Shown one piece after another: positions 10,354 to 22,549 of a stretch of DNA of 64,000 nt (the first letter of the stretch is position 1; the number at the start of each line of letters is the position of its first letter). The position numbers were made by a program, and so were the translations under genes. The notes under the pieces are model-generated. The model ran no database searches and was not told the DNA's origin. It was given only the letters and a program-made list of their open reading frames with translations. The stretch is from contig JAJGBQ010000005.1 in the NCBI GenBank assembly GCA_022457065.1, forward strand, positions 3,224,001 to 3,288,000, given 5' to 3'. Source of the stretch: Curvularia sp. ZM96. Lineage: Eukaryota; Ascomycota; Dothideomycetes; Pleosporales; Pleosporaceae.

Positions 10354-13300
10354 CTACGCTTTCATCTTGCCCAAGAACCCGTCAAGGTCAAACTCCTCAT
10401 CATATTGCTTTTCGTCCCAGAGATCGCCTAGTTCGTCCAAGAAACCCTTCTTACCCTTTTCTCGGAGCGCGCCCGTGGCATCGACGGCATCGTTCTCGTC
10501 GATGTTTATGCCGTCGTCCTTGGCATTGGAAGGTGGCGCAGGTAGGGAAGCAGGGTCGTTGGAATCGGCCGAGACGTTGAAGAGATCGAGGATTTGATCG
10601 GTTTGCATGGATTGGAGTCCCGCGTTTTGCTGGTTCACCACCGTGGAGGCGACATCGATCTTGAATCTTTGAAGACTGTTGAAAGTTGGTTAGCACGTGC
10701 GTTTGAAAAGGGATTTACTTGAGAGATTACGTACTTCAAAATCTTTTCCTCCAGGGTACCGCGGGTTACGATGCGGTAGACATTGACTACCTTCTTTTGA
10801 CCAATACGATGCGCGCGGTCCATGGCTTGAATGTCCTTTTGCGGGTTCCAGTCATGCTCGACGAAGATGACTGTATCGGCACCAGTCAAGTTGAGACCAA
10901 GACCACCAACACTGGTAGTGAGGAGCAAGACGTCGTATGACGGGTCGGTATTGAACTTGTTGACAATCTCTTGTCGCTTGGTGGCTTCGACGCCACCGTC
11001 CAAACGCATGAATTGGACGGATGGCAACAGCTTCTCCAGCACGTTGTGTTGCACCATGTCGAGCATCTCTTTCATTTGACAGAAGACAAGGGCGCGGTGC
11101 TGTGAAACGGCTTCAGGTAGATCACCGTTTGCATTCGCTGATTTGTCGGCTACAACGTCTGACGCGCCGATACCGCAGTCTACAAGCAAGTCCTTGAGAG
11201 CTGCAAGTTTCGGTGCGTGCGCAATATCGTCAATCGTTGTGTTGTGTTTCTTGAGGTACTGTTGAGTCGAGTCATAGGCTTTGTGCGTAGGACCCTTGAC
11301 AACAAGCGAAGGTGAGTTGCAGAGTTTCTTCATGTACTGCAAAGCCTGGAAGATATGTTGCTTGCTCTCACGATCGGCATTGCCCGCCTTAGACTGAATC
11401 TCCTTGCCTTGACGCTTGGTGAAGTCGTCGAAGAGGTTGCGCTGGAGCTCGGAAAGGTCACAGTAATAATTCTGTAGAATCTTGGGTGGCAGATCGTCTA
11501 GAACTTCTTCTTTGAGACGACGAAGGAGGAAGGGAAGCACTTGCTTGTGTAGCGCTTCAACGGCCAAGGCACCTCGCTCTTGCTCCTTTGAAGAGCTTTT
11601 CGCAAATCGAGACGCAGCAATAGGCTTGGCAAAACGCTCCTGGAAGACCTTCTCTGTACCGAGGAAACCCGGCATAAGGAAGTCAAACAAAGACCACAAT
11701 TCAAGAACGTTGTTCTGAATGGGCGTACCAGAAAGGATGAGACGGTGGTTCGACTGGAATTGCTTCACGGCTTGGCTGGTCTTTGACTTTGAGTTCTTGA
11801 TCAAGTGGCCCTCGTCGAGAACGCAGTAGTTCCAATTAATGGGCTTGAGGATGTCGGCATCGTTACGGCAGATATCGTATGAAGTAATGACAATGTCTAC
11901 TTTGTCAAGATCATTCCTGTACTGACTGCGAATCGGCGGCGAGCCCACGTAAGCAACACAGCTCAGGAAAGGCGCATACTGGCGAATCTCTTGCTGCCAA
12001 TGACCAGACAGCGTGGGCGGGCACACGATGAGAGATGGTAGGCGACGGAAGTTGGGATCACCGGATTTAGCAAACTCGTCAGCGCGTATGTGATGGTCGC
12101 TGGCCACCATGCAAAGGGTTTGCAGTGTCTTTCCGAGACCCATGTCATCGCAGAGAATGCCATGAAGGTTGTATCGATTGAGGAATGCCAACCAGTTGAC
12201 GCCGTCTTGCTGGTAAGAACGGAGCGTCGCCTTGATGCCAACAGGAATCTCGAAAGGCTCCACCTTCTTGGCGTCGAGCATTTGAGCGACAAACTTGCGC
12301 TCGCGGTCTCGTCCTTTGAGTAGAGAATCTGGGAGGCCTGGTGGATCGGGAATACCCGACTCGAGCGGAACGAGTTTGACGAGGGTAGCGAAGCTGGTTG
12401 TGGCCAGTAGTCGGACATCATTGTCTGAATCGCTCATACGACCCAAGACAGGAGTGATGAGGAATATCACATATGGCAGGATTGCATCGTCCATGACATG
12501 AATGAGGTGGTAGATGCACTCGATGGCACCCTGACGAGCATGGACGTTGCCACCGTCGCTAATGGTTGGAAGCACACTCTCAACCAGCATCGTGATGCCT
12601 TCGACCGACATAACACTGCAGATGGTCGCAAAGCACTTTGCGGCTGCATATCGCAAGACGTACAGCTTACTCTGCAGGGCCCTGGCGATGAGTGGAAGCA
12701 ATTCCTTGACGAACCCTCTCACGCTTGGATGTAGTTTGCCCACCAGAGCACGTAGAGTCGACAATCCATCGACGACTTCTTGACCAAAGACACCGTCTTC
12801 GTTGAAGATTTGTGGGGGGAGCGACGCCTCGGTGAACGCCTCCTTGATTGGCCGCTCAATCAGATCCTTGAGGATAGGCACCTTGTCGAAGACCTCAGCG
12901 CCGAAACGTTCAACAACCTGTTCCAAACCCTCGCGTGCACCACGCTTGGTGATCCGTGCAGCCCGTGACTCTTCTGCGAATCGAGCAGCGTCGGGATGAT
13001 CGCGGACATCTTCGTCCTTTTTGAGCGTAAGGATGCCGGTTTCCACGTGGGCTTGACCGGCGAATTCAGGAGTTTCTGCCGTTTCCATGCAGTAAAATTT
13101 GACCAAGTTGCCAACGACCTTGTTCACCACACCGGACCTCTTGGCGTTGACCAAGTAGACTATGTAGCCAGCAACAGCAGCCGCAGAGCGTTTCTGTAGT
13201 TCGACATTCTCCTCCTTCTTGATGCTGTCCATCATAGCCTTGATAGGGGGTGACGGCTTCTTGGGGGGTGAGTTGAGCGCTACGAGAGCGCCAGCAGCAG

Positions 13301-16300
13301 CAGCCTTGATTCGAATGTCGCGCTCTTCCTTGATGTCTTTGGCTTCCTGAATGCTGGTCTCTACCTCTTTGCGTGTCGTCTCCAGATTGGCTGCGGCGAC
13401 CATACGGGCTGAAGGCGTCATGGCCTTCTTGAGCTTCTCGTATTGCACAGTAACGAGTTTTTCTGCATCCGCAACTCCGAAAGCGTAGTTGTTAGTGAAC
13501 GGCAGGCCTTGAACTATAGTGGAGAGGTTTGGCAAATTCTGCACATGTGCTTCCTGGAAGATGTGGAGCAGCGAAGAACATTGCGTTCGAACAATCTGCA
13601 GTTTCGGGACAAGATCCTCATAGGCTAAGGGTCTCTCGCCTTCTACCATGGGCAGCAGGTGTTGAACAAACAACTCCGCCAAAGCATCCTTGGCGGCCAG
13701 GTTCTTTCCAAATTCCTCGATGATGATGGCAGCCGTCAATTGCGTCGTGGAATTGGGTGAGGTCAACGGGCTTACCAGCCTGGACTTGAAGGCCTGGAGT
13801 CGCGACTCTTCGGGCCAAGCGCCCATGGCTGTTCCGAGAGCTTGGGCTGCAGAGGTTCTGGACCTGATCATGACATCCGCTCCGATGAGTTCGAGATCAC
13901 CAGTAATCATGTGTCCGTCGACGTTGTGAGACTGGGAAGACGGCGTTGGCGTTGACATGTCTTCCTTTCCAGGACGAGACTTCTTCCTCCTCTTCTGGGC
14001 CGGTTCACCGCCATCTGGAGGCGTCGACTTACGGCTTAACTCGGTGTTTGGTGGCGGGCCCATGGCCTGTCCTGACGGTTTGATGAGAAGAGACTTATCC
14101 AAGGAGATTGGGTGGCGGGAAACTCCGATAGGTGTGAGTGTCAACGGAACAATGGCATCAAGTACTGGTTCGAGATGGGTGGGTAATTGAGTACCCAAGC
14201 TTGCGACCACAGCGTTCCAAAGCTGCATTGAAAGCTTCAGGACGCCTTCGTTGCGTTCTAGCAAGATGTTCTGGAACACCAACTGCAACGCTTTGCTGTC
14301 TATCCAGCCATCTGAGTCTTGGCTCTGGATGTTGAGGAACGTAATCAATGCACGTAGCACAGCCGCACGAACGCTGGTAATGGTATGCCGCAGGAAGGGG
14401 AAGAGTCGAGGAACAAGCTCGTGGAATGACTGAGTTGGATCTTGACGGGCGTTTGCTTGCATTGCTTCGAGGACCTGAGGGAAGCTGCAAAGCTTAGCCA
14501 GCAGGTCCATAATGAAACCGGTACTGGCGCTGAGATCATCTTGCAAGCTGGACAGACATGACCAGACAACGTTCATTAATCCTTCGAGAGCCTTGGGTCG
14601 CATCTCGATGAACTCCTTTACCACGGGAATCAATGTTGCGGCACTGATGGCGCGAACATCGTCGTCATCGTTGCTGAGGCCATTGATGACTGCAGCGAGC
14701 ACGCCGTCCATCAAAGTGTCATCCTTGAGGAGCAAGTCGTTTCGCACAGCGACAAGGTAGCGCAGACCGATCATGCCACCTTGGCAAAGAGCCCAAGGTG
14801 CACTGAGGGGGTTGGTGTCAACAGGCAAGTCTTGGTTCATGATTAGGCGATTGAGGACTCGGAAGGTCGCCAGCACGTTCTCGCCAGTCATGTATTGCAG
14901 CAAGGAGCCGAGTGCTTGTCCGGCGGTTTCACGTATTGGTGCAATGACATTATCACCAGTGAAATCTGCAAAGCGATCGAGCATGAAGACGCAGATCATG
15001 CGGCAAGCCAAATCGTTGAGCCATTGTTGATTGAGCTGATCGTTCTCGGCTCGACTGAGCCCTTTTCGCCTCCCAGCGCCGGCGCCGTGAATACGGAGGA
15101 TTTCTCGAAGACCCATGGCCGCCCCATGACGCACTTCCCAGGTGAAGTCAAAAAGTTCGACAGCAAGATACGAACACACACGTTCGAATGGCCATTCCAG
15201 TCCAGCCTCCTCAGCCTCTGTCTGAAAAGACGACTTTTCTGGTACGGGTGCGCCCTTGAATTCCTTGACGAACTTGGCATCGTCGTCTCCGCCATTGCGC
15301 TCAAGCGAGAAGTAGTCGCTGACATTGTTCTCACCATCATCCCCATTCTCGGACTTTTCGAGCTTCACGGCCACCGGATGTGGGCGACTAGGCGTTTCAG
15401 CCAGCTCAGACTGCGAGTCTTTTCGCGAGTTTGCGTTGAAGTCCACAATTTGAACCTTGTTAGCACCTCCAGCTGCGTTCTTCTTCTGCTTCCGCTTAAG
15501 CGCATTTTGTTGCCTCTTGCTCAATCCTTGACCATTAGGCGTAGCCAGAGCAGGAGGGGGTGAAGAGGCTAGATTTGTGCTGTCGGCTCGTGGAACGTTT
15601 GTATCTATACGGCTTGGTGCGGGTGTCTTGGGTCCTGGTGTCTGAGGCATGATTTCTTGCGGTGGTGAAAGGTCCTCAGTCCATGGTCCTTCAAAGCCGA
15701 GCCGCTTGAGGAGGGTGCTCTTCTGGTACTCCAGGCGTTCAGCAGGATCCATGGCTGCCAGCTTGTAGTCATGTTCTTTTGCACCAGAAGATGCCAAGAC
15801 CTTGCCAAACTTGAGAATGGAAGGTAAGTCCAGCGTAGCCAGATCGAGTCCGTGAGCCAGGGGTGGCAAGGCACTATCGCCATTTTCCTCTTTCTTGACA
15901 GCGCCGTTGCTGTCTTCGGGTTTTACGGCGTCATTCGTCTCCGACTTGACGTCGGATTTGTTGGTTTTGTCGTCGTCGTCGGCATTGGGATCAAACTTCT
16001 CGGCATTGGAGGCAATGCCACCGATGGCCTTTGCAGCGGCCACTCGGGTCTCCCAGCTCTTTGATCTCAGGTAAGGGATGACGCGTGTGAGAAGATTGAA
16101 TAATTCATCGGGATGTTGTTTCTGGACATCGGCGAGCTGGTCGGCTGCCGTGTTCCGGATCAGTGCTGTACTGCCAGTCTCGAGGAGCCTTGGCGCGGGT
16201 TAGCGAGCCATTGACAAGGGCGGAGAGGCAATGCCGTCCAAGCATCCATGACGACATGGCAGACTATGGCAGACGTTGTGTTTTTGGCTTTGGCTTTGAG

Positions 16301-16435
16301 CATGCGGTCAAAGGCATGTGCAAGCTGGGCAAATGGGGCGCATACTTACGTTACGAGACGGTCCAATCTGGTGGCACTATGGCAGCGTTAGCGCGACATG
16401 CATGCAGCAGCGGTGGGATATGTGACGAACCTCAT
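10354..16435 (-). CDS. MOT1: MOT1/BTAF1-type TATA-binding-protein-associated Swi2/Snf2 ATPase
   Basis: ATPase that strips TBP from DNA and redistributes it between promoters; nuclear. Four coding exons: 16435..16431 (only ATGAG), 16376..16350, 16188..10735 and 10675..10354, giving 1,935 aa (yeast Mot1 is about 1,867). The first two introns carry CTAAC branch points. The N-terminus reads MSATRLDRLVTLLETGS, the family's usual start, and is followed by HEAT repeats that grip TBP, an acidic Asp/Lys linker and the central domain of unknown function found in this family. The Snf2 core has Walker A as DDMGLGKT near residue 1357, DEGH near 1468, the SGTPIQNN motif, and the C-terminal helicase half ending with the HRIGQKK segment. 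The last exon encodes the conserved QILDLFN tail. TCACGTGA lies 157 bp upstream of the ATG. Confidence 0.97.
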
Positions 16436-18916
16436 TGTGGGCGGGTAGGAAGTGGGTCTGGCAAACAGAGAAGGCCCAGAGTGATTAGAAATTACGAGGC
16501 GCCCGCAGGCGTGGCCATTGAAGGCGTTGCGCACTTGCGATAAATCACTGGGTGTTGTTGCGGGGGACCGTCGGCGCAAGCAAGGCGGTGATCACGTGAT
16601 GGATAGTAACTCGATGCGGTGCCGGGAGCGCGTCGGAGAAGGTGGGCTGCGGGCCTATCTAAGAGAATGAACAGGTCATTAAGTAGGCTGGATCACCACC
16701 AGGAACGGGCTAGCGGCTGGGTCCGTGCGTCCCGTTTCAGGGAGTCGAGGAAATTTTTTGCCCATCGCAACGGCGCCGACGAGCGCGACTTGGACGCCTC
16801 GAGGGCTGCGAGAGCCTCTTCAGCGTCGCGCTGGGCGTCTCCGTGTCGCCTGCCGTGCTGCTGCGAGCGCGCGTGTTGTCGTGGACGGCGTCCATCGCGC
16901 CTGCTTGGACAAGGTGGCCTTTGCGCCGCACTAACGCCGTTCCATCACCGCTCCAACGCGCCTGCGCAAGCCTCACAACCAACTTCCATCCACCATTCTT
17001 AGCATCATCACCATCACTTCTCGCCCCCATCCCATTTCATGGAATCCTTTGCGCACGCCTCCCGTCCTTATCGCACACGGCAAATGCGCCCTGTGCTCAT
17101 GGGCGCTCGGCAGCTATCTTCTACTAAGACAGCTAGGCATACGTTCCGGCAAGGTGGGAGTGGCTGACCAGGCTCCTAACCAGTAAGCCCTCCATCAGGA
17201 CTGCTCACCATAGCAGCAGCAACGGCACGCCCTACACCCTTTCCGCTGCTGCCTTGCTCGCTCGGTCTCTGTCCATCATGCAACAAACCAAAACCATACG
17301 TTCGTTTTTCATCACCACAGACGCCGGATCTACCGGACGGACCCCCGCGTCGTGAGCGCGTCGCGGACAACTGATTACCTCTCGCTTGGTCACTGATCTA
17401 CGTGCGCCGCTGCAGCTAGCGTATGCTTGCATTGACATGCCGAGAAACCTCCTTCTCTGCGACTTTACTTTCTGTCGTGCTTACAGCTCTTCTCTCTGCT
17501 CCTACCTGAACCTTGAGCTCTGTTTCCTGCCCCAAGCGCCCTTTTTATAGCAGACCACGCGGTTTCCCCGCAATATCTCTACAGCGTCCGTGACCCCAAT
17601 TTCGGAGCCGGGTTCAACATGCAGGTCAACGCCCTCTGTGCCATGCAATTTAGTGCATCGTACCACTGGTAACCCGGTCCGTGCCTGAGTATGATTCCAA
17701 GTCTTACATCCCGCCGACCCAGACACGGATCCTGGGTAACGTATCAGATGTTGAGTTTGTCCGTTCCTATGGTAAAACAACCTTGCTATATAACGTGATT
17801 TAATAGTCCCGTTGTGATTCCAGAGAACATGTCTTCATTGCTAGCACCGCGCCTAACATCTAGTTATCGCCTCTATTCTTCATCAACACGCGACGCACTT
17901 ATCCACGATGGAAATGCTGCTGAGCATGCAGACCCCTTAATAATGTATACACAGCCTTGGCAGCGTGGTTCTGTGATCATGTTGCCTAGATACCACTAGT
18001 TGAGCACCCGATGCATAACGACCGCAATCATGGTCATCGGAGCTTTTCCGGTATTGTCATGCACCCACTCTTCGTAATCCACACTCCGATAAATGATTGA
18101 TCACCAGGACACTGGTTCCCGGCAGTTCGCACGTGCTCTTGTTTCGAAAGGGGCAGGGAGTCTTCCAGAAGAGATATTACGATGTGCACTGAGTGTGTGG
18201 GTCAGTAAACGGAGAAATCAGAAAGTGGACTTTCCGCTGTATTGGCTTTACCCATCTCACCCACACAATCTGGCTATGTCTGAACTTGAAGGGCAAATGG
18301 AAAAGCAGTGATTCGTATCGAGGGAAGAGACACGGTTTGAGAATGAAAGAGCTGATATGATCCATGGTCCAAGCGTTAGAAACTCCGACCTCGCTCCCTC
18401 GCTTCCATTCCCTTGATGAATCGAAAATTGGCATCTAATATACACGTTCGTGGGGGGAAAGGTCAAAACTTCTCAAAAATTCTTCGATCATAATTACAGG
18501 TCACTCCCGTCAAGAACGAGCGACGGATCCGTATAGCATTCGTCAAGACACGTGTCTTGGTTTGATATATACCCTTGAGCAGCTCTCTGCAATATTCAAA
18601 CATGATCCCATCACTTTGTCAATGCCATCTGGAGCCCATAGGGTGTCTGGTCAGTCTCAAGAGACATGTCGCGACCCACTCCTTTGGAAGGCTTGCGCCT
18701 GTTCAAACGAAAATAGCGGTAAGCGGCACCACCGGTGACCAGGAGCTCAAGGCACTCAAGCAGTAGAATTCAAGAGCCGGATACGTCGAACCAATGCCAA
18801 AACGTTTCAAAGTTCGCGGGCGCGTTGCAACCCCCGGACCCGAGTTATGAACCCACTTCAAGACGCCTTCTGGACAACTGGAGCCGATATACACTATCCC
18901 CAATGTTGTTCGTTTC
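16436..18916. other. Intergenic, no gene recognised
   Basis: 2.5 kb between the MOT1 start and the end of the next minus-strand gene. The MOT1-proximal kilobase is GC-rich and contains the TCACGTGA site; the rest is average. ORFs of up to 127 codons (for example 16619-17002 plus and 17502-17780 minus) show no protein-like features. Confidence 0.5.
16592..16599. promoter_or_regulatory. TCACGTGA palindrome upstream of MOT1
   Basis: Perfect 8-bp palindrome (inside the 10-bp ATCACGTGAT) 157 bp upstream of the MOT1 start codon. CACGTG is the core bound by basic helix-loop-helix factors such as Cbf1 and Pho4. The same 8-mer is present upstream of TAF11 and PRP45 in this window. Confidence 0.45.
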
Positions 18917-20273
18917 CTAATCGCGTAGGGTCTGGTATTCTTCGAGTTGGGTGACTAAGGCTTGAATTTCACTGTTATACAAAGCCAAAGAATCACGTTG
19001 ATCAGTACATTACCCATTGCTTTGGAAGGGATGAGAAGGGAGTTACTTACGCTTCATCAAAATCGGCGTCGAGGAGTAAGCTCCTTATTGTGGCCTCGGT
19101 TGAAGCTATGAGGGCGGCAAGATTGCTTGGGGTGCTCCGAAGGGCTGCACCTGCATTTGGTTGTGCTCCTTGCTGTTGAACGTTGGTATTATGGCCACCA
19201 TTGCGAGAACGAGGTACGTTTGAGGATCTGGTGTGAAGTCCCTCTATGGCGCCATCCATGGGTTGCAGTGGTACAAGAGCGTTGCGTCGGCCTCGAAGTC
19301 TACTAGAAGACGACGTTTGGGGTGAGAGCCTAAAGACGACCTCGTCTGTCAGCGTGTCCTGCTTCCAATACAGCGTGTCCATAACATGGTGCGTTTTAGT
19401 ATTCGGCTCCCCGACGTGGATTCTATTTGGATGTGCAACATAGAGCATGATGTAATCGTCCTCGAGGCGGGCGTAAGTGTCAAAGCCCTGCGAGCGCATG
19501 TAATAGCAGAGACGCAGTGCCTCCTCGGCCTTGGGGTTTGGCTCGAGTGAGATCGCGTTCGTCCAGTGGCAAGCTTCTGCTCCAGTGAGCATCTCTGCGG
19601 CCTTTCTGCCCAGATACTCCAAAATTCTGCGTTGGACCTTAACGTATTCGAGGGTACGCTCCGTGCCGTCTGGCTCCTTGGTCTCGTCGTACGGCGTCTT
19701 GGGCAGGACGTTGACAAGCGTAGTAACGGGCTTCTGCGATCGGGGAGGCACGAATACAGCAGGTTGATGACAGCCTGTGGTAACAGGAGGAGGATTGGCT
19801 GCGGTAGCAGGAGGAGGACCGATGTTAGGATTGACAGTATAATGAGTCTCAAAGACCCTAGATGCAGCTTCAGTTGTGGTCCTGCTTTGCAGTTCTGGAC
19901 CCTGTGTTGTGGCGGTGGTAACAGGAGGAGCACCCCCGACCGGATTGATAATAGCGGAAAAAGCCAAGGAGACTTCGTTCATGTCTCTGCCTTGGAACAC
20001 TGCACCTTGTGTTGCGACGGTATTGTTCGGAGCGAATGTCGTCCGCGTCAGAAGTACTAAATTCGTCTCGTGCATCCCACTACGCCTGGTAGCAGCATTT
20101 GGCTGAAGAACAAAGTCTTGCTGATAAACAATAGCGTTCTGAGGGTGTGGCGGCACGACCTCGCGAGGGGGCAGGGGAGTCATTACCATTCCGTTCGCGC
20201 CAGGAAATGGCACTCCAATGAATTGTGTGCTAGGTCCCCGTCCCTGGGATTCGTCGCTCTCGCTGTCGGACAT
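18917..20273 (-). CDS. Uncharacterised fungal protein with degenerate internal repeats
   Basis: Two exons, 20273..19051 and 18971..18917, joined across a 79-nt intron with a strong GTAAGT donor. The product is 425 aa. Reading straight through the donor would stop two bases later (TAA), but the spliced frame adds an acidic Leu-rich tail ending LEEYQTLRD. The N-terminus is acidic and Ser-rich. Residues about 75-180 hold Pro/Thr-rich degenerate repeats of roughly 35 residues (segments with ATQGAVFQ and TTQGPELQ align). The most ordered part is about 205-290, with a likely helix (YVKVQRRILEYLGRKAAEML) and a segment containing DDYIMLYVAHP. No signal peptide or membrane span. I do not recognise the family; probably a lineage-restricted intracellular protein. 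Confidence 0.75.
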
Positions 20274-22549
20274 GCTTGCACGCAGTTGAAAGTCTGTTGT
20301 TAGTAAAATTCAGTTGGATGAGGAAGCGATGGATGCTGTGTGACGGCAGAAGAAATACAGGTGGTTGAGTTTGCAAATGAAAGACAAAGAAGGCTGGGGA
20401 GTTGTCAGAGCACGTAGGTGTCGCGTGGCAATGCTGTAGACGATGGTGAAGGTAAGCGTGGACCCTGTTTGACTGAGCAGGTGCGTTTGCAGGCCTCATC
20501 CGGACAAACATTTTTAATTTCCCCGCTCACCAGTGATGGTGAAGATGATTTCTTGCAGTGACTGGGAAACTTTAGTTACGATGATTAAGACTCTGGACAA
20601 ACACAAGATTGATGAGATATTGGACTATAATAATGAGAGCACGGGCGATGCCAATCGCTGACTACGAAAAAAATCAAGACATTGTAAAATATAAGATGTG
20701 GATAGTTTACTTGTCACAGTATACGTGTCGAGAAGGCTCTCGATTTTCAAAAGAAATAAGGCACCGTCTAATGCGTTTCCTAGTTTACTTAAGTTAATAT
20801 AGATATAGCTACACTAATGCTCTGGAGGATGTTTATGTAGCGTCCTAGAGAGTGTGCAATACTTAAGCGCACAACAAGGTGAAAGCTTTGTGCGGAGTTG
20901 TTTCTTCCTAACAGTACAATCGCAGTTTCACCAGCCCTTGCTAAAACATGCGGCACTGACAACGCTGGTAAGTAACATGCAGTATCTCTATCCATCAGCG
21001 GCGACCTATATAGCCTTTAATTTGGTATCGCTTGACAATGTTTGATGGCTCTACTACTCTTAGCCTCGATTCTTTTACTCAACTATTGCACGCAAGTTTA
21101 GCATCATCAACAAATCACTTTGTAGTCACGTATACTATATATGAGTGTGTTGTCTATCTCGTGCTGTTGATAAGCATGACTTGGAGGGCACAGGAGATCT
21201 GTAGCCATGTATATATGCGCAATTTATCATAGGAAAAACGTGTATCTGAATCTGAAAGATAGTCACTTTGTGCATAATCTTCCTGACAGTTCAATATATT
21301 TATAATTCCTCGAGCAAAAGAGGATACTCACTAGTACTGTATACAGAGGATTCGTCAACACTCTTTATAAACAAAGCAAGAATTGTATCATGTTCATGTA
21401 TAGTACATATTACCTATAGTCTAAATAACAATAGTTAAAGAACTTTATGTAATACTGACCATACTACAGCAAATTTTCAGCCAGCTTAAGAGACTCAAGA
21501 CATCAAAATTACTAGGACAAGATTTCCTAATAATTCGTTTTCTCCCGTCTGCTTTTCCCACGTGACATAATACTGTGTAGTAAGTAGAGTATCTCTCACT
21601 CGCCACATGTATCACCAAATTGCCTCCAGAGGAAAAAAGAAAAAAGAAAACAGTGAAGAGAAGAAGTGTCCCGTACTTCACATCACTAGCATTACCAAGC
21701 CCCCAGAAAGCGATGCTCGGAAAACCTGCTCAAGCCATGTCTTCGTCAGCACGTGACATGCATTACAAATCCCCTTCATCACATAATCCATCTCCTTTGC
21801 TATACATGCGCCGCCAGGTCAGCGGCTCGATTACCCTATTCTATGGTAAGACAGCAGCACGCCAAACCTCCCTCATACGTGAACGTGTAACCTCCGCATA
21901 CCCCTTTCAACCCCCATGCACACGATCAGCCCTCCACATATCCGCATCCAGCCCCTCAACCGTGCAAAAGCAAAGATAAAACCTTAGCTGCACCTCACAA
22001 GCACCCTGAACCAAACAAACGTCGCCGACACTACGTCGCACGAAAGAAAAAAAGGTTCTGGGCAGTGGCGGTGGCGAACCAATCCAGCCGAGGTACGGCG
22101 ATTACAGAAACAAGCAAAACCCATCGGATAGTACACTATCCACCCCCCACCCCCCACCAAAGAGCGACGATCGCAAAGGCGAAAGTTAGGAAAGGGGGTT
22201 TTCCGTGTTTGCCACGCAGGGCGGGTGTACCTGTCCATCATCCAGGGACCTACGGGACTACCGGGGCGGGAACAAGCAATATGATGTTATTTTACTGTGA
22301 TGGGAGAAGAGACGGGTGGTGAGGCTGAAAAGGTGTTCAGGTACCAGTACGGGCGCAGAGGATAGGATGGCTGGAGGGGAGGGGGTATGACGTATGCACA
22401 CCGACATGTTACCTTCCACACCCCCTCTTTCTCTCTCCTTTCCTCTCTTGTTTTCCTCCCCCCTTGTTTAAGTCTAGGTTATTGGTCAAGAGGACTTACG
22501 GGTTTTCTCGTTGCATGCTGGTTGAGGTGGTAACCCCACGTGCCGAAGC
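20274..22549. other. Intergenic with an AT-rich core; divergent promoters at the ends
   Basis: 2.3 kb separating two divergent genes. The part from about 20590 to 21500 is clearly richer in A, T and TpA than its surroundings and has no coding signal. The 22370-22500 part is CT-rich, as in many fungal promoters, and a C-run pair (22143-22155) precedes it. CACGTG cores occur at 21559 and 22538; the second is just upstream of the phosphoesterase gene. Confidence 0.5.
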
